Shown in pieces: positions 25,584-36,400 of a stretch of 64,000 nucleotides of DNA. Under the pieces are notes generated by a model. It ran no database searches. It saw only the letters and a list, made by a program, of their open reading frames with translations, and was not told where the DNA came from. Source of the DNA: Alphaproteobacteria bacterium (GTDB lineage: Bacteria > Pseudomonadota > Alphaproteobacteria > JAAEOK01). Where the stretch lies: contig JAAEOK010000032.1 in assembly GCA_024244705.1 (NCBI GenBank), positions 82,436 to 146,435 of the forward strand, in the 5' to 3' direction. The number at the start of each line of letters is the position of its first letter. The stretch's first letter is position 1. Made by a program: the position numbers and the translations under genes.

Positions 25584-28037
25584 ATGCGATTTTTAATCTG
25601 GTTCATGAGTTTTTGTTTCTTCGCCGTGGCGGTCGCCGCTATCGGACTTGTCATCGCGTATTCCTATTTCGGCGACGGCCTCCCTGAACATAATCAATTG
25701 GCGAGCTATGACCCCCCGACGATGACGCGGGTGCACGCCGGCAATGGCCAAATCCTTGCGGAATTTGCCACGGAAAAGCGAGTCTACGTTCCGATTAATG
25801 CCATTCCGCAAAGGGTCATCAATGCATTCCTCGCGGCCGAGGACAAAAATTTCTACCAGCACTCGGGCATCGACGCGCTCGGCATCGTTCGTGCGGTTTT
25901 CCAAAATGTACAAAATTACATGAAAGGACGGCGTTTGGTCGGGGCGTCGACGATCACCCAGCAGGTCGCCAAGAACTTCCTGTTATCCAATGAGGTCTCG
26001 ATCGATCGCAAGATTCGGGAGGCGATCCTCGCCTTTCGTATTGAGCAGACCTATGCCAAGGATCGAATTCTGGAGCTTTACCTCAACGCTATCTATCTTG
26101 GCTCCGGCTCATATGGTGTGGCGGCCGCGGCGCTCAATTACTTTAACAAATCGCTCGACGAGCTGACTATCGCCGAGGCCGCCTATCTCGCGGCCTTGCC
26201 CAAGGCGCCGAGCAATTATCATCCGATACGAAAACTCGAACAGGCGATCGAACGCCGCAACTGGGTCATAGATCGCATGCTCGACGAAGGCTTCGTTACC
26301 GAGGAAGAGGCGTCGGCGGCGGCCCAGGACTCGCTCGAAGTCACCTCGCGTGAGGATTCGGTTTTCGTCAAAGCAAACTATTTTGCCGAGGAAGTAAGGC
26401 GGGATTTATACGACCGCTATGGTGAAGACGTTCTCTATGGAGGGGGTCTTTCCGTGCACACCACTCTTAGCCCACGCCTACAGAAAATAGCCGAATCCGC
26501 ACTACGAAACGGATTGGTCACCTATGATCGACGACACGGGTGGCGCGGGCCGGAGACGCAGATCGAGATCGACGAACACTGGTCGGAAACCCTCGCGGCG
26601 ATCGAGGTCGCGCCGGGGGTCGACCCTTGGCAGCTTGCGGTCGTACTGGAAGCGAGCGCCGAATCAGCTCGTATCGGCTTTGCCGATGGCAGCGAGTCGG
26701 GTATCCCTTTGGCCGAGGTCAAATGGGCGAGAGCGGCCTTGGACGACCAGAAAGTCGGCGCCGCGGTAAAACGCGTCAGCGACGTGTTGAACCCAGGTGA
26801 CGTGGTAGCGGTCGAGCCCGTGGCCGAAGACTCTGACGGGAACGCCTACCCGGAAGGTACTTTTGCGCTCAGGCAGGTGCCCAATGTCAATGGGGCAATT
26901 GTCGCCATTGATCCGCATACGGGGCGCGTGCTCGCGATGTCTGGCGGCGTCAGCTTCGAGGAAAGCGAATTCAATAGAGCGACCCAGGCGCAACGCCAAC
27001 CCGGTTCCGCGTTCAAGCCGTTTGTCTACTTTACCGCCCTCGATAACGGGTTCACGCCGGCGCACATTATCCTCGACGCGCCGATCGTTATCGACCAGGG
27101 CGAAGAATTGGGAAAATGGAAGCCGGCCAACTACACCGATCGCTTCTACGGTCCCAGCCCGCTGCGTCTTGGCATCGAAAAGTCTCGGAATTTAATGACC
27201 GTGCGGCTCGCTCAGTATGTGGGTATGGACAAGATTAGCCAGACCGCGTCGACTTTTGGCATCAAGAACGACATGGAGCCGGTGCTCGCCATGGCGCTCG
27301 GGTCCGGCGAGACCACATTGATGAAACTGACGACCGCCTATGCGATGCTGGTCAACGGCGGCAAACGCATTCAACCGACGCTTATCGACCGTATCCAGGA
27401 CAACAGCGGCGCCACCATACACAAGTACGATCAAAGGCCCTGCGAAGGGTGCCGTGATGTGGTCTGGAGCGACCAGCCGGTGCCGGCGATCATGGATGAT
27501 CGCGAGCAGGTCGCCGATCCTGCCACCGCGTATCAGGTCGTGTCGATGCTGGAAGGGGTCGTCCAGCGTGGCACCGGCGTCCGCGCAAGGGCGGTAGGAA
27601 AACCGATTGGCGGAAAAACGGGGACGACGAACGACAGTCTCGACACCTGGTTTATCGGTTTTTCGCCAGACCTTGTTGCCGGCGTTTTCGTCGGATTCGA
27701 TGAACCAAAATCCCTCGGCGCGAAGGAAACCGGCTCGAGCGTCTCGGCGCCGATCTTTACAGAATTCATGAAGGCGGCACTGGCCGACCAGCCAGGAATC
27801 CCGTTCCGCATTCCTCCCGGTATTCGACTCGTGAATGTCAGCCGCTCAACCGGTGAGGTAGTGCGCGCGGGCTCGTCGGATTCGATTCTTGAGGCTTTCA
27901 AGCCGGGTACGGAACCGGTTCCCGGATCCCCGGCCGCCATCCTGCAAACCTCCGATCCAGCGACCGGCGTATCCTCCGCCCGACCGGTCCCACTCGCCGC
28001 GCCCTCGGGGCAAGCCGGTACAGGCGGTCTTTACTAA
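25584..28037 (+). CDS. mrcA: Penicillin-binding protein 1A (bifunctional transglycosylase/transpeptidase)
   Basis: Inner-membrane peptidoglycan polymerase, 817 residues: an N-terminal membrane helix, a glycosyltransferase-51 domain (AAEDKNFYQHSGID, GASTITQQVAKNF), an OB-like domain (~320-420) and a transpeptidase domain with the SxxK motif in QPGSAFKPFVYF, SRN in KSRNLMT and KTGTT. The C-terminus is a Pro/Ala-rich tail. It follows the amidase gene and precedes prfB by 30 bp. Confidence 0.95.
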   Translation: MRFLIWFMSFCFFAVAVAAIGLVIAYSYFGDGLPEHNQLASYDPPTMTRVHAGNGQILAEFATEKRVYVPINAIPQRVINAFLAAEDKNFYQHSGIDALGIVRAVFQNVQNYMKGRRLVGASTITQQVAKNFLLSNEVSIDRKIREAILAFRIEQTYAKDRILELYLNAIYLGSGSYGVAAAALNYFNKSLDELTIAEAAYLAALPKAPSNYHPIRKLEQAIERRNWVIDRMLDEGFVTEEEASAAAQDSLEVTSREDSVFVKANYFAEEVRRDLYDRYGEDVLYGGGLSVHTTLSPRLQKIAESALRNGLVTYDRRHGWRGPETQIEIDEHWSETLAAIEVAPGVDPWQLAVVLEASAESARIGFADGSESGIPLAEVKWARAALDDQKVGAAVKRVSDVLNPGDVVAVEPVAEDSDGNAYPEGTFALRQVPNVNGAIVAIDPHTGRVLAMSGGVSFEESEFNRATQAQRQPGSAFKPFVYFTALDNGFTPAHIILDAPIVIDQGEELGKWKPANYTDRFYGPSPLRLGIEKSRNLMTVRLAQYVGMDKISQTASTFGIKNDMEPVLAMALGSGETTLMKLTTAYAMLVNGGKRIQPTLIDRIQDNSGATIHKYDQRPCEGCRDVVWSDQPVPAIMDDREQVADPATAYQVVSMLEGVVQRGTGVRARAVGKPIGGKTGTTNDSLDTWFIGFSPDLVAGVFVGFDEPKSLGAKETGSSVSAPIFTEFMKAALADQPGIPFRIPPGIRLVNVSRSTGEVVRAGSSDSILEAFKPGTEPVPGSPAAILQTSDPATGVSSARPVPLAAPSGQAGTGGLY

Positions 28038-28067
28038 TTCCCCGGCATGGGTTATGCCGCGATCGCC

Positions 28068-29202
28068 ATGCGCGCGGAACTCCAGAGCCTTATCGATGAG
28101 ATCAAGCAGTCGTTGGAACTGCTAAGGAGGCATCTTTGACCCCGAGGGGTCGAAAACGCGCCTCGAAGAACTGAACCGCCTCGCCGAAGATCCCGACCTG
28201 TGGAACGATACGGAAGCCGCGCAGCGCGTCATGCGCGAGCGGACTCGCGTGGAGAAAGATCTGGGTGTTTTCTCTGATCTTGAACGGGAGTTCACGGACA
28301 ATTGCGAGCTCATCGAGCTGGCCGAGGCTGAGGAGGACGACTCTATCATCGCCGAGGCCGAAACTGCCCTGCGCAAGCTCCATCAAAGGGCCTCAAAGCA
28401 CGAGCTCGAAAGCCTTCTGTCAGGCGAGGCGGATGCCAATGATTGCTATCTCGAGGTTCATGCCGGTGCCGGCGGCACAGAATCTCAGGATTGGGCAGAA
28501 ATGTTGCTTCGCATGTATCTGCGATGGGCCGAGACGCGGGGTTTCAAAGTCGAGGCTGTTGACGAAAGCCCAGGCGAGGAGGCGGGGATCAAGTCGGCAA
28601 CTCTGCAAATTGGCGGCCACAATGCGTATGGTTGGCTGAAAACGGAGACCGGCGTCCATCGTCTGGTCCGGATTTCACCGTTCGACTCGCAGTCGCGTCG
28701 GCATACGAGTTTTGCATCGGTTGGGGTCTATCCGGCGATCGATGACGACATTGAAGTCGAGGTTCAAGACAAGGATTTGCGCATCGACACCTACCGAGCT
28801 TCCGGCGCCGGTGGCCAGCACGTGAATCGGACCGACAGTGCGGTACGAATTACGCATCTGCCGACCGGGATCGTCGTCCAGTGTCAAAACGATCGATCAC
28901 AGCATCGCAACCGCGCCGAAGCAATGAAGATGCTTAGGGCGCGGCTTTACGAGATGGAACTGAAACAGCGAGAGGAAGCAGCCCAAGCGGAGCATTCAGC
29001 CAAAACTGATATCGGCTGGGGCCACCAGATACGCTCCTATGTCCTGCACCCCTATCAAATGGTTAAGGATTTGCGGACAGACGTGGAAACGGGCAACACC
29101 CAGGCGGTGCTAAACGGGGAACTCGATGCTTTTCTCGAGGCGGCTTTGGCGCAGCGGGTCGGTGCAGGCGCTCAGTCGGGCGCCGCGGCAACCGGCTCGT
29201 AG
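28068..29202 (+). CDS. prfB: Peptide chain release factor 2 (programmed +1 frameshift)
   Basis: Releases peptides at UGA and UAA. Translation starts [16 protein letters not shown] and reaches an in-frame UGA at 28137-28139 after 23 codons; the rest is in the +1 frame (28138 onward). The complete product is 28068-28136 joined to 28138-29202, 377 residues. It carries the tripeptide anticodon in [15 protein letters not shown] and the catalytic GGQ in [16 protein letters not shown] second in-frame ATG lies 21 bp upstream; the start chosen matches alphaproteobacterial RF2. The 3' end overlaps a convergent gene by 31 bp. Confidence 0.96.
28125..28140 (+). other. prfB autoregulatory +1 frameshift site
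   Basis: AGGAGG (28125-28130), 3 nt, then CTTTGAC. This is the classical RF2 recoding signal: an internal Shine-Dalgarno element, a slippery CUU codon and a UGA followed by C. When RF2 is scarce the ribosome shifts +1 at CUU and makes full-length RF2, so the gene senses its own product. Confidence 0.93.
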
Positions 29203-29978
29203 AACGTAGGTGGCAACCCTGCGAGGTCCCGCGCCTCGCGATTGAACGGTGGCTTTATCTGTCCCTGAAAGTGACTGCGAACCAATCTTTGCCAGGTCGG
29301 AATTGGATCCAGCATGCGTTTTTCGCAGAGACGGACAAACCATTTCCGGCCAACGGCGACATGACGGATTTCGTCGCCGTAGATGGTTTCGAGTATCGCT
29401 GCCGTCTTGTCATCGCCGAACTTTTTCATGCGCGAAATCATTGCCGGTGTGACATCCAGCCCGCGTGCCTCGAGCACCATCGGCACCACAGAAAGGCGGG
29501 CCAGAAGGTCATGGGCGGTATCTTGGGCCGCCTGCCATAGACCATCGTGCGCGGGAAGGTCGCCGTAGTCACAGCCGAAATCGGCCAAACGTTGGCATAA
29601 AAGCTGAAAATGACGGGCCTCGTCGTCGGCCACGGCGACCCAATCGTCAAAGAATTCTCGCGGCAAGCCCTCGTCACCAAACCGGGCGATCAGATCCCAG
29701 GCCAGATCGATAGCGTTGAGTTCGATATGGGCCAGCGCATGAAGCAGGGCCGTTCGACCCTCGACGGTGCTTCCGGTTCGTCGCCTCGGCATATCCCTGG
29801 GGGCGCGTAGTTCGGGCCGTCCCGGACGGGCGGGTCGCTCACTCGGAGAAGCGGCGCCGGTCATATCGAGGCCTCCGGCCCGCCAAACTTTGGCGGTGCG
29901 GCGGCTCAACCACGCCTTTTGTGAAGCTATAGCGGTTTCAAGAATGCGAAGGGCGGCTTTGGATAGGGGTTCGCTCAA
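29172..29978 (-). CDS. DUF455 family ferritin-like protein
   Basis: About 268 residues of a four-helix ferritin-like fold. Candidate di-iron ligands are seen in [33 protein letters not shown] and [10 protein letters not shown]. Exact function is unknown; an oxygen-activating or hydroxylase role is possible but unproven. A TTG start overlapping the bcp stop (TTGA) was chosen, preceded by GAAGGCGG. An ATG 60 bp upstream would overlap bcp by 64 bp. Confidence 0.8.
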   Translation of the reverse strand: MSEPLSKAALRILETAIASQKAWLSRRTAKVWRAGGLDMTGAASPSERPARPGRPELRAPRDMPRRRTGSTVEGRTALLHALAHIELNAIDLAWDLIARFGDEGLPREFFDDWVAVADDEARHFQLLCQRLADFGCDYGDLPAHDGLWQAAQDTAHDLLARLSVVPMVLEARGLDVTPAMISRMKKFGDDKTAAILETIYGDEIRHVAVGRKWFVRLCEKRMLDPIPTWQRLVRSHFQGQIKPPFNREARDLAGLPPTFYEPVAAAPD

Positions 29979-30439
29979 AGCGTCTGGGCCGCCTTCAGTA
30001 CCTCCTCCACATGGCCGGTTACCTTGACTTTGCGCCATTCCCGCTGAATGACGCCTTTGCCGTCGATGAGAAACGTGGAGCGTTCGATTCCCATGTATTT
30101 CCGTCCGTACATGCTCTTTTCGACCCAGACACCAAATGCTTCACATACGGCCCCGCTTTCATCGGAGGCCAGTGTGAAGGGCAAATCGTACTTTTGCTTG
30201 AACTTGTCGTGGCGTGCGACGCTGTCTTTCGAGACGCCGACTATTTCTGCGTTGATCTTGGAGAAGTCGGGCAGTGCCTCGGCAAAGGCACAGGCCTCCT
30301 TGGTACATCCCGAAGTATCGTCCTTGGGGTAGAAATAGAGAATGATATTTCGTCCCCTGAGCTTCGAAAGACTAATCTTACCGTTTCCGTCCGCGGGGAG
30401 GGTGAAATCGGGAGCACGGTTGCCGACTTTGGCGGTCAT
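29975..30439 (-). CDS. bcp: Thioredoxin-dependent thiol peroxidase (Bcp/PrxQ)
   Basis: Reduces H2O2 and organic peroxides with thioredoxin. 154 residues. The peroxidatic Cys is in YPKDDTSGCTKEACAFAE; an EACAF cysteine follows five residues later, the resolving-Cys position of Bcp. Its ATG overlaps the glnE stop (ATGA), so glnE-bcp-DUF455 form an operon. Confidence 0.94.
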   Translation of the reverse strand: MTAKVGNRAPDFTLPADGNGKISLSKLRGRNIILYFYPKDDTSGCTKEACAFAEALPDFSKINAEIVGVSKDSVARHDKFKQKYDLPFTLASDESGAVCEAFGVWVEKSMYGRKYMGIERSTFLIDGKGVIQREWRKVKVTGHVEEVLKAAQTL

Positions 30440-33423
30440 TGGTGTTCTTCCTCCGTGGGTTTGGTTTCGAGCATGGCCGCCGGGCGTTGAATAATATCGT
30501 CAAAAATAGCCCGAACGCGTGTCGCCGTGTTCTGCAATTTGACCTCCAGGTCCGCGAAGTCAACGGCGTTCGCCGCCTTGGCCAGGGTATCCTTGAGACC
30601 CTGGGGTGCCACCTCCGGATCAAAACCGAGATCAAGGGTCAGCCGCAACAACCCCTGCATCTGGTGCCACAGATGGGACGCTTCGCGGAGCGTATCGGCG
30701 TCGCCGGCGTCGATTAGCCCGGCGTCACCTATTTTTTGCAAGGCTGCGATCGTGTTCGTAGCCAATATCTCTGGTTGGTTGGCGGCGTGGCGCAATTGCA
30801 TATATTGAGCAACGAACTCGATATCGACGAGACCACCGCGAACATGCTTGCTATCCCAGACCGAATCTGCCGGATGTTCCCCTTCGATCCGTACCCGCAT
30901 CTCGGCTACGTCATGGAGCAACGCATCGGGCGGTCGCGGTCGCGTCAGCGTGGCTCCAATTATTTTCTCTATCGCGGCGCGAAGCGCTGGCGGCCCCGAT
31001 ACCACCCGCGCGCGCGTCAATGCCATATGCTCCCAAGTCCAAGCCGTGTCACTCTGATAGGTTCGAAAGGCGTCGAGGCTGGATGCGATCGGCCCCTGGT
31101 TGCCTGATGGCCGCAACCGCATATCGACTTCGTAAAGCGTTCCTTCCGCTGTCGGCGCGGTTAGGCAACTGAGAAATCTTTGACTCAAGCGCGCGTAATA
31201 GTGGCTTGGCGCGAGCGGCTTCGGTCCACCGATCGATTCCGCCTCGCTCCCCACGTCGTAAACGAAGATGAGGTCGAGGTCCGATGTAACAGTCATTTCT
31301 CTACCGCCGAGGCGGCCGAGCGCGATCACCGCCATACCGCCTTGCCCGAATGAGCCATGCTGGAGGGCAAATTCCTTTTCGACATAACCCTGGAGCGCTT
31401 CAATATTTAGATCGGCGATATCGGCGAGTGTGTATCCAACGACCTCCGCATCGCACCGATTGCGCAGCATTTGAACGCCGAGACGGAAGACATAGTCTTT
31501 GGTCCAGCGGCGTGTAAGGTCGAGGACATCCTCAAAATCGCGGGCCCGCCACAGCACCGCGTGAAGTTGATCGGAAAGTCCGTCGCGTGGCGGTGGGGGG
31601 TCGAAAAAATCCGCCGACAAGACAGCGTCAAGGAGCCCGGCGTTGCGGCTCAGATGATCGGCGAGCCGGGGGGCGCTGCCCATTATCTCGGCAAGCAAAT
31701 CGATCAAACCGGGATTGGAGTGAAACAACGAGAAGACCTGTATGCCGGCGGGGAGGCGGGCGAGAAACTCGTCGAATTTCATCAACGCCGCGAGTGGATT
31801 TGCCGTTTTTGAGAATGCCGACAACAGAGCCGGCATCAAGGCGGTCAAAATCTGGCGTGTCCGGTTGTTGCGGGTCGCCCGATAACGGCCGTGGTGCCAG
31901 CCACGAATGACCGCTGCGACCGAGCGCGGATCGGCATAGCCCATTTCGGTAAGGGTCGCGAGTGTGCCGGGATCGTCTTCGGAGCCGGTAAAAACGAGAT
32001 TGCCCGGCCCACTTAGCGATGGTGCCTCTTCGAACAGCTGCGCATATTGCTCCTCGACGGCACGCATGTTTTGGAGCAGTGCCGTCTCAAGCGCCTCGCC
32101 GTCGGGATAGCCGAGGAAGACCGCCAATGCGGTCAAACCGGCATCATCGGATGGCAAGGTCTGGGTCTGGCGATCGTCGATCATTTGAAGGCGGTGTTCT
32201 ACTCGGCGCAAGAAACGGTAACTGTCGATCAAGATATCGGCTGCCGACTCGTTGATATGACCGGCCCTGGCCAAAGCGCGCAGCGCGTCGCAGGTCGCGG
32301 GCAGCCGAACATCGGGATTGCGACCACCCCAAACCAATTGCTGTGTTTGCGCAAAAAACTCGATCTCCCGGATACCTCCTCTTCCGAGCTTGATATTGTG
32401 GCCGTGAAGCGCGACGTCGGCGCCTCCTCGGTGAGCGTGAATCTGGCGCTTGATGGAATGAATGTCCTCGATGGCGGCGAAATCCAGGTTCTTGCGCCAC
32501 ACGAATGGGGTCAGATAATCGATAAAGGCACTGCCCGCCCGGAAATCGCCGGCGATCGGACGGGCCTTTATCATCGCTGCTCGTTCCCAGTTTTGTCCGG
32601 TACTTTCGTAATAGGTTTCCGCGGCTCGGACCGAAACCGCCAATGGGGTCGAAGCCGGATCCGGCCTCAGTCTCAGGTCGGTTCGAAAGACATATCCATC
32701 CTTTGTTTGTTCGTCGAGGGTCCGCATCAAGTTTCGGGTCAAACGAACCATGGTTTTCTGAAGGGAGATGGGCTCGTCCGTCGCCACGATTTCGTCGTCG
32801 AACAGGACGATCAGGTCGATGTCGCTCGAATAGTTGAGCTCCTGTGCACCGAGTTTTCCCACTGCCAGGACGATAAAGCCGGAACCGGTTTGCGGATCAT
32901 TCGGGTCGGCCAGCCTAAGGCCGCCTGCCTTTGCGGTCTCTCTAAGGTGGAACGCGACGGCCTCGCCGACCGCAGCGTCCGCGAAGGCGGAGAGATGTGA
33001 AACGACTTGTTCCAACGTCCATCGCCCGGTGATATCGCAGATACCGGTGAGCAATGCCATTCGCCGCCTCGCGGTTCGTAGCAAGCGATCGATTTCGGAG
33101 GAACTCTGTACCGTAGAGCCACGCTTGCGAAGATCGTCGGCAAGTGCTGCAAAGGCCAGGCGCGGGTCGGCTTCGGTAAAGCGTACCAAAAACGGTAGTT
33201 CTTGAACCGCGCAACGGCCCAGAAACGGACTGTTGCCGAATATGGCGTCGAGAATTTTGCCGCCCAGCGGATCGCCGTCAAAATCCATCGCCAAACCGCC
33301 GATTTGGGCGTCTGAGCACCCTGTCGCGGCTTCCCGCCAACGCTCCCGTCCCAGCGCGGCCCGTTCCGGATCGGCCGGGAGGGGTAGAATGGCGGGGTCA
33401 GGCAGCAGATTCGAAATGTCCAT
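30436..33423 (-). CDS. glnE: Bifunctional glutamine synthetase adenylyltransferase/adenylyl-removing enzyme
   Basis: Controls nitrogen assimilation by adenylylating and de-adenylylating glutamine synthetase in response to PII. 995 residues with two nucleotidyltransferase domains: the N-terminal de-adenylylase (LNYSSDIDLIVLFDDE, around 205) and the C-terminal adenylylase (GGREMTVTSDLDLIFVYD, around 715), joined by the central helical region. The start at MDISNLL was preferred over an ATG nine codons upstream; AAGGAAG precedes it. Confidence 0.95.
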   Translation of the reverse strand: MDISNLLPDPAILPLPADPERAALGRERWREAATGCSDAQIGGLAMDFDGDPLGGKILDAIFGNSPFLGRCAVQELPFLVRFTEADPRLAFAALADDLRKRGSTVQSSSEIDRLLRTARRRMALLTGICDITGRWTLEQVVSHLSAFADAAVGEAVAFHLRETAKAGGLRLADPNDPQTGSGFIVLAVGKLGAQELNYSSDIDLIVLFDDEIVATDEPISLQKTMVRLTRNLMRTLDEQTKDGYVFRTDLRLRPDPASTPLAVSVRAAETYYESTGQNWERAAMIKARPIAGDFRAGSAFIDYLTPFVWRKNLDFAAIEDIHSIKRQIHAHRGGADVALHGHNIKLGRGGIREIEFFAQTQQLVWGGRNPDVRLPATCDALRALARAGHINESAADILIDSYRFLRRVEHRLQMIDDRQTQTLPSDDAGLTALAVFLGYPDGEALETALLQNMRAVEEQYAQLFEEAPSLSGPGNLVFTGSEDDPGTLATLTEMGYADPRSVAAVIRGWHHGRYRATRNNRTRQILTALMPALLSAFSKTANPLAALMKFDEFLARLPAGIQVFSLFHSNPGLIDLLAEIMGSAPRLADHLSRNAGLLDAVLSADFFDPPPPRDGLSDQLHAVLWRARDFEDVLDLTRRWTKDYVFRLGVQMLRNRCDAEVVGYTLADIADLNIEALQGYVEKEFALQHGSFGQGGMAVIALGRLGGREMTVTSDLDLIFVYDVGSEAESIGGPKPLAPSHYYARLSQRFLSCLTAPTAEGTLYEVDMRLRPSGNQGPIASSLDAFRTYQSDTAWTWEHMALTRARVVSGPPALRAAIEKIIGATLTRPRPPDALLHDVAEMRVRIEGEHPADSVWDSKHVRGGLVDIEFVAQYMQLRHAANQPEILATNTIAALQKIGDAGLIDAGDADTLREASHLWHQMQGLLRLTLDLGFDPEVAPQGLKDTLAKAANAVDFADLEVKLQNTATRVRAIFDDIIQRPAAMLETKPTEEEHQ

Positions 33424-33456
33424 TCCAGCCGGCTTCCTTTTGCGGCACACTCGCCG

Positions 33457-36400
33457 ATGCTAGTGAACCGGTCAAGAGCACGCGGGGACTGCTCGATTGT
33501 GATTCGTCGTACGACAAAAATCGCCCTGGAAGTATTGGGAATCATCCTTGCCGGCGTCGCGGTTCTGGCGGGCTTGGCCGCATGGCGATTGTCCACCGGC
33601 CCGATCTCCATCGATTTTCTTGCTCCATATCTGGAGGAAGACCTCGCATCGCCCGACAACTCATATTTCCTAAAACTCGGTGACCTCGAAGTGATTTGGG
33701 GCGGGTGGTCGAGGGCCCTGACGCTCCAAGCCGACAACGTCAAGTTATTCCGGCAAGACGGCACATTGATTACAAGTATCCCGTTGATCGAAATCGGGTT
33801 GAGCGCAAGCGCCCTGCTGTACGGTGATCTCGCCCCGACAAGCCTGTTTCTGATCGATCCGAAGCTTCGCTTGCGGCGCAGCGCGGACGGACAAATCTCC
33901 TTCGGTCTTGGCGGGGCGGAACGTGAAAACGAACCGATAAATGAAGGGGCTAGTGAGGCCGTTAAGAATTTTATTCTTGGCCTAGCTGCAAAGCCCAACC
34001 GCGATCAGCCGAGCGGCTATTTGACCGACCTGAGAATCATCAATGGTGATGTCAATGTTGTCGACGAACGATTCGCTATGGTGTGGGATGTTCCCGACGC
34101 CACGATCGATCTACAGCGCGACAAGATTGGACTTCGCCTAGACGCCGATTTCAATCTCAATTTCCTCGGCGAAATCACCACGGTTCACGCATCCGGTATC
34201 TACAATCGCGAATTGGCGACACTGGTCCTCGGCGTAGGATTCGCCAATCTTGTTCCGCCCAGCTTCGCCGACCGAATAGACGCCTTGGACTATTTGACGG
34301 CGTTTGATTTCGCGTTCGACGGCGATTTGTCGTTCGCGGTCGACATAACCGGGGAGGTGGTGGATATCGAGGTCAACTTGTCGTCCGGACCCGGTCGCTT
34401 CATCAGCCCGGATCTATACCCCGACGGATTGGGCGTCGAGGCGGTGCAATTGAGCGGTCGCCTAGGCGAGAACCTCGACAGCGTGGCAATCGATAACCTT
34501 CTGGTGGATCTCGGCGGACCCGCGCTGGTCATCGCCGGCGAGGTCAACGGCCTTCGGTCGGCGCCCATTATCGATGCAGACATCGCGTTAAGCGATCTCC
34601 CGGTCGATGATTTTGGTCGCATTTGGCCGCTCGGCGTCGGCGAGGGCGCCCGAGACTGGATCACGGAGAATTTGAGCGATGGCGTCGTTCATGAGGTCCG
34701 GGCGACGGGAAAGCTGACAGCGTTGGACCCGGACCTCGATAATTTCAGGGTGGACGGGCTCGACGGCACGATGAAATATAGCGGCGTAACGGTTGAGTAT
34801 CTCCGCCCTATGCCGCCGGTGCGAAACGTCGAAGGAACGACACGGTTCAACGACCAGCGTTTCGACATCTTTATCGACAGCGGCGGTATTGACGATCTCG
34901 TGGTCGCGGGTGGCCGGGTCGGAATAACCAGATTCGATAATCCGCCTGAACACGCGGCCATAGATCTGACGGTTGCCGGCCCGGTCGCACAGGCGCTAGC
35001 CCTGATCGACAATCCGCCGCTTCGCTATGCATCAAAAATGGACATCGACCCGGCCACAATTGGCGGCGATTCGAATATTCATTTGCGACTCGCCTTTCCG
35101 TTGCTGAACGCGATTAGCGTCGATGAATTGAATCCCAAAGCGGCGGCGAAGATCTCGGCGCTAAAGTGGGCGGACGTGGTCGATACTGTGGATGTCGAGG
35201 ACGGCAATCTATCCCTCGACGTCGATGAGAAACGGATGATCGCGGACGGCACCGTGACCGCCGCGGGAAAACCGATCGATGTCAACTGGACAGAAAACTT
35301 TACCGACACGGAAACCGTCAGCGAGGTAAGGATCTCCGGTTTTGTCGACGATGCAACCCTGCAAGAGGTCGCGTCGGAATTGTCGCCATTTCTGGCTGGG
35401 TCGGCAAAGGTCGATTTGCACTACACTTCCTATCATGGAGGTGGAGCGACTTTGGCGGCTGTCTGTGACTTCTCAGATTCGAGTATGGCCTTTCCAGTCC
35501 TCGCTTGGACCAAAGGGGAGGGCGAGCCCGGACACGCGGAGTTTACGCTCAAACTCGAGGATTCCAAACCAGTCGAAATCGAGCGTTTCGAATTCACGTC
35601 AGGGGGCATGATTGCCCGCGGCGGCGCAACATTTACGCCTTCTTCGGATGGCGTGCAGTCGGTGACAATCGATGAGTTATCGACCGGGGAGACTCAGATT
35701 GCCGGCACGATCAATTTCGAATCCGGAAACCTTAGCGGTTTCAAGGTCACGGGCAAAAGCCTCGACCTCACGCACATCATGGATGAGTGGTTCAATAAGA
35801 CCGACGAAACCGACGCAGACGTCAAAGAAGAGACGAAAGGCAACCTCGACATTCAGGCCGAGGTTGGCAGGCTATATTTCAATTTTGAGGAACAGCGCTT
35901 CGTCGACGATTTTCGGCTATCGGTCCAACGGCGCGGCACGTTTATTCAATCGGCGAATGTCGAAATGAAATTGCCCAAACGGGGCGAGATTTTTGGCATG
36001 TCGATCGAACCAACCGGAAATATCCGCTTCCTGTCGGCCTCGACCGAGGATGCGGGCGATTTGTTTCGGGTACTCGGAATTGTCGATACGTTGGAAGGCG
36101 GTAAACTAAGCCTGAGCGGACAGTTCAATGACAGCAAGGACGAGCAAGTTCTGTCCGCCAAACTCAAAATTATCGATTTTTATGCCGTCGATGCGCCGAT
36201 TCTGGCGCAGATTCTCACGGTGGCGTCGTTCACCGGTATTGTCGATGTTCTCAATGGACGCGGAATCTACTTCGATGTCCTCGAGGGCGACATCGATGCC
36301 GTCGGCGACCTCTACACAATTTCGAACGGGCGCGCGCATGGTTCTGCATTGGGCCTAACGATGAACGGAACCTACGACGACGAAAAGGATCGGATAGCGT

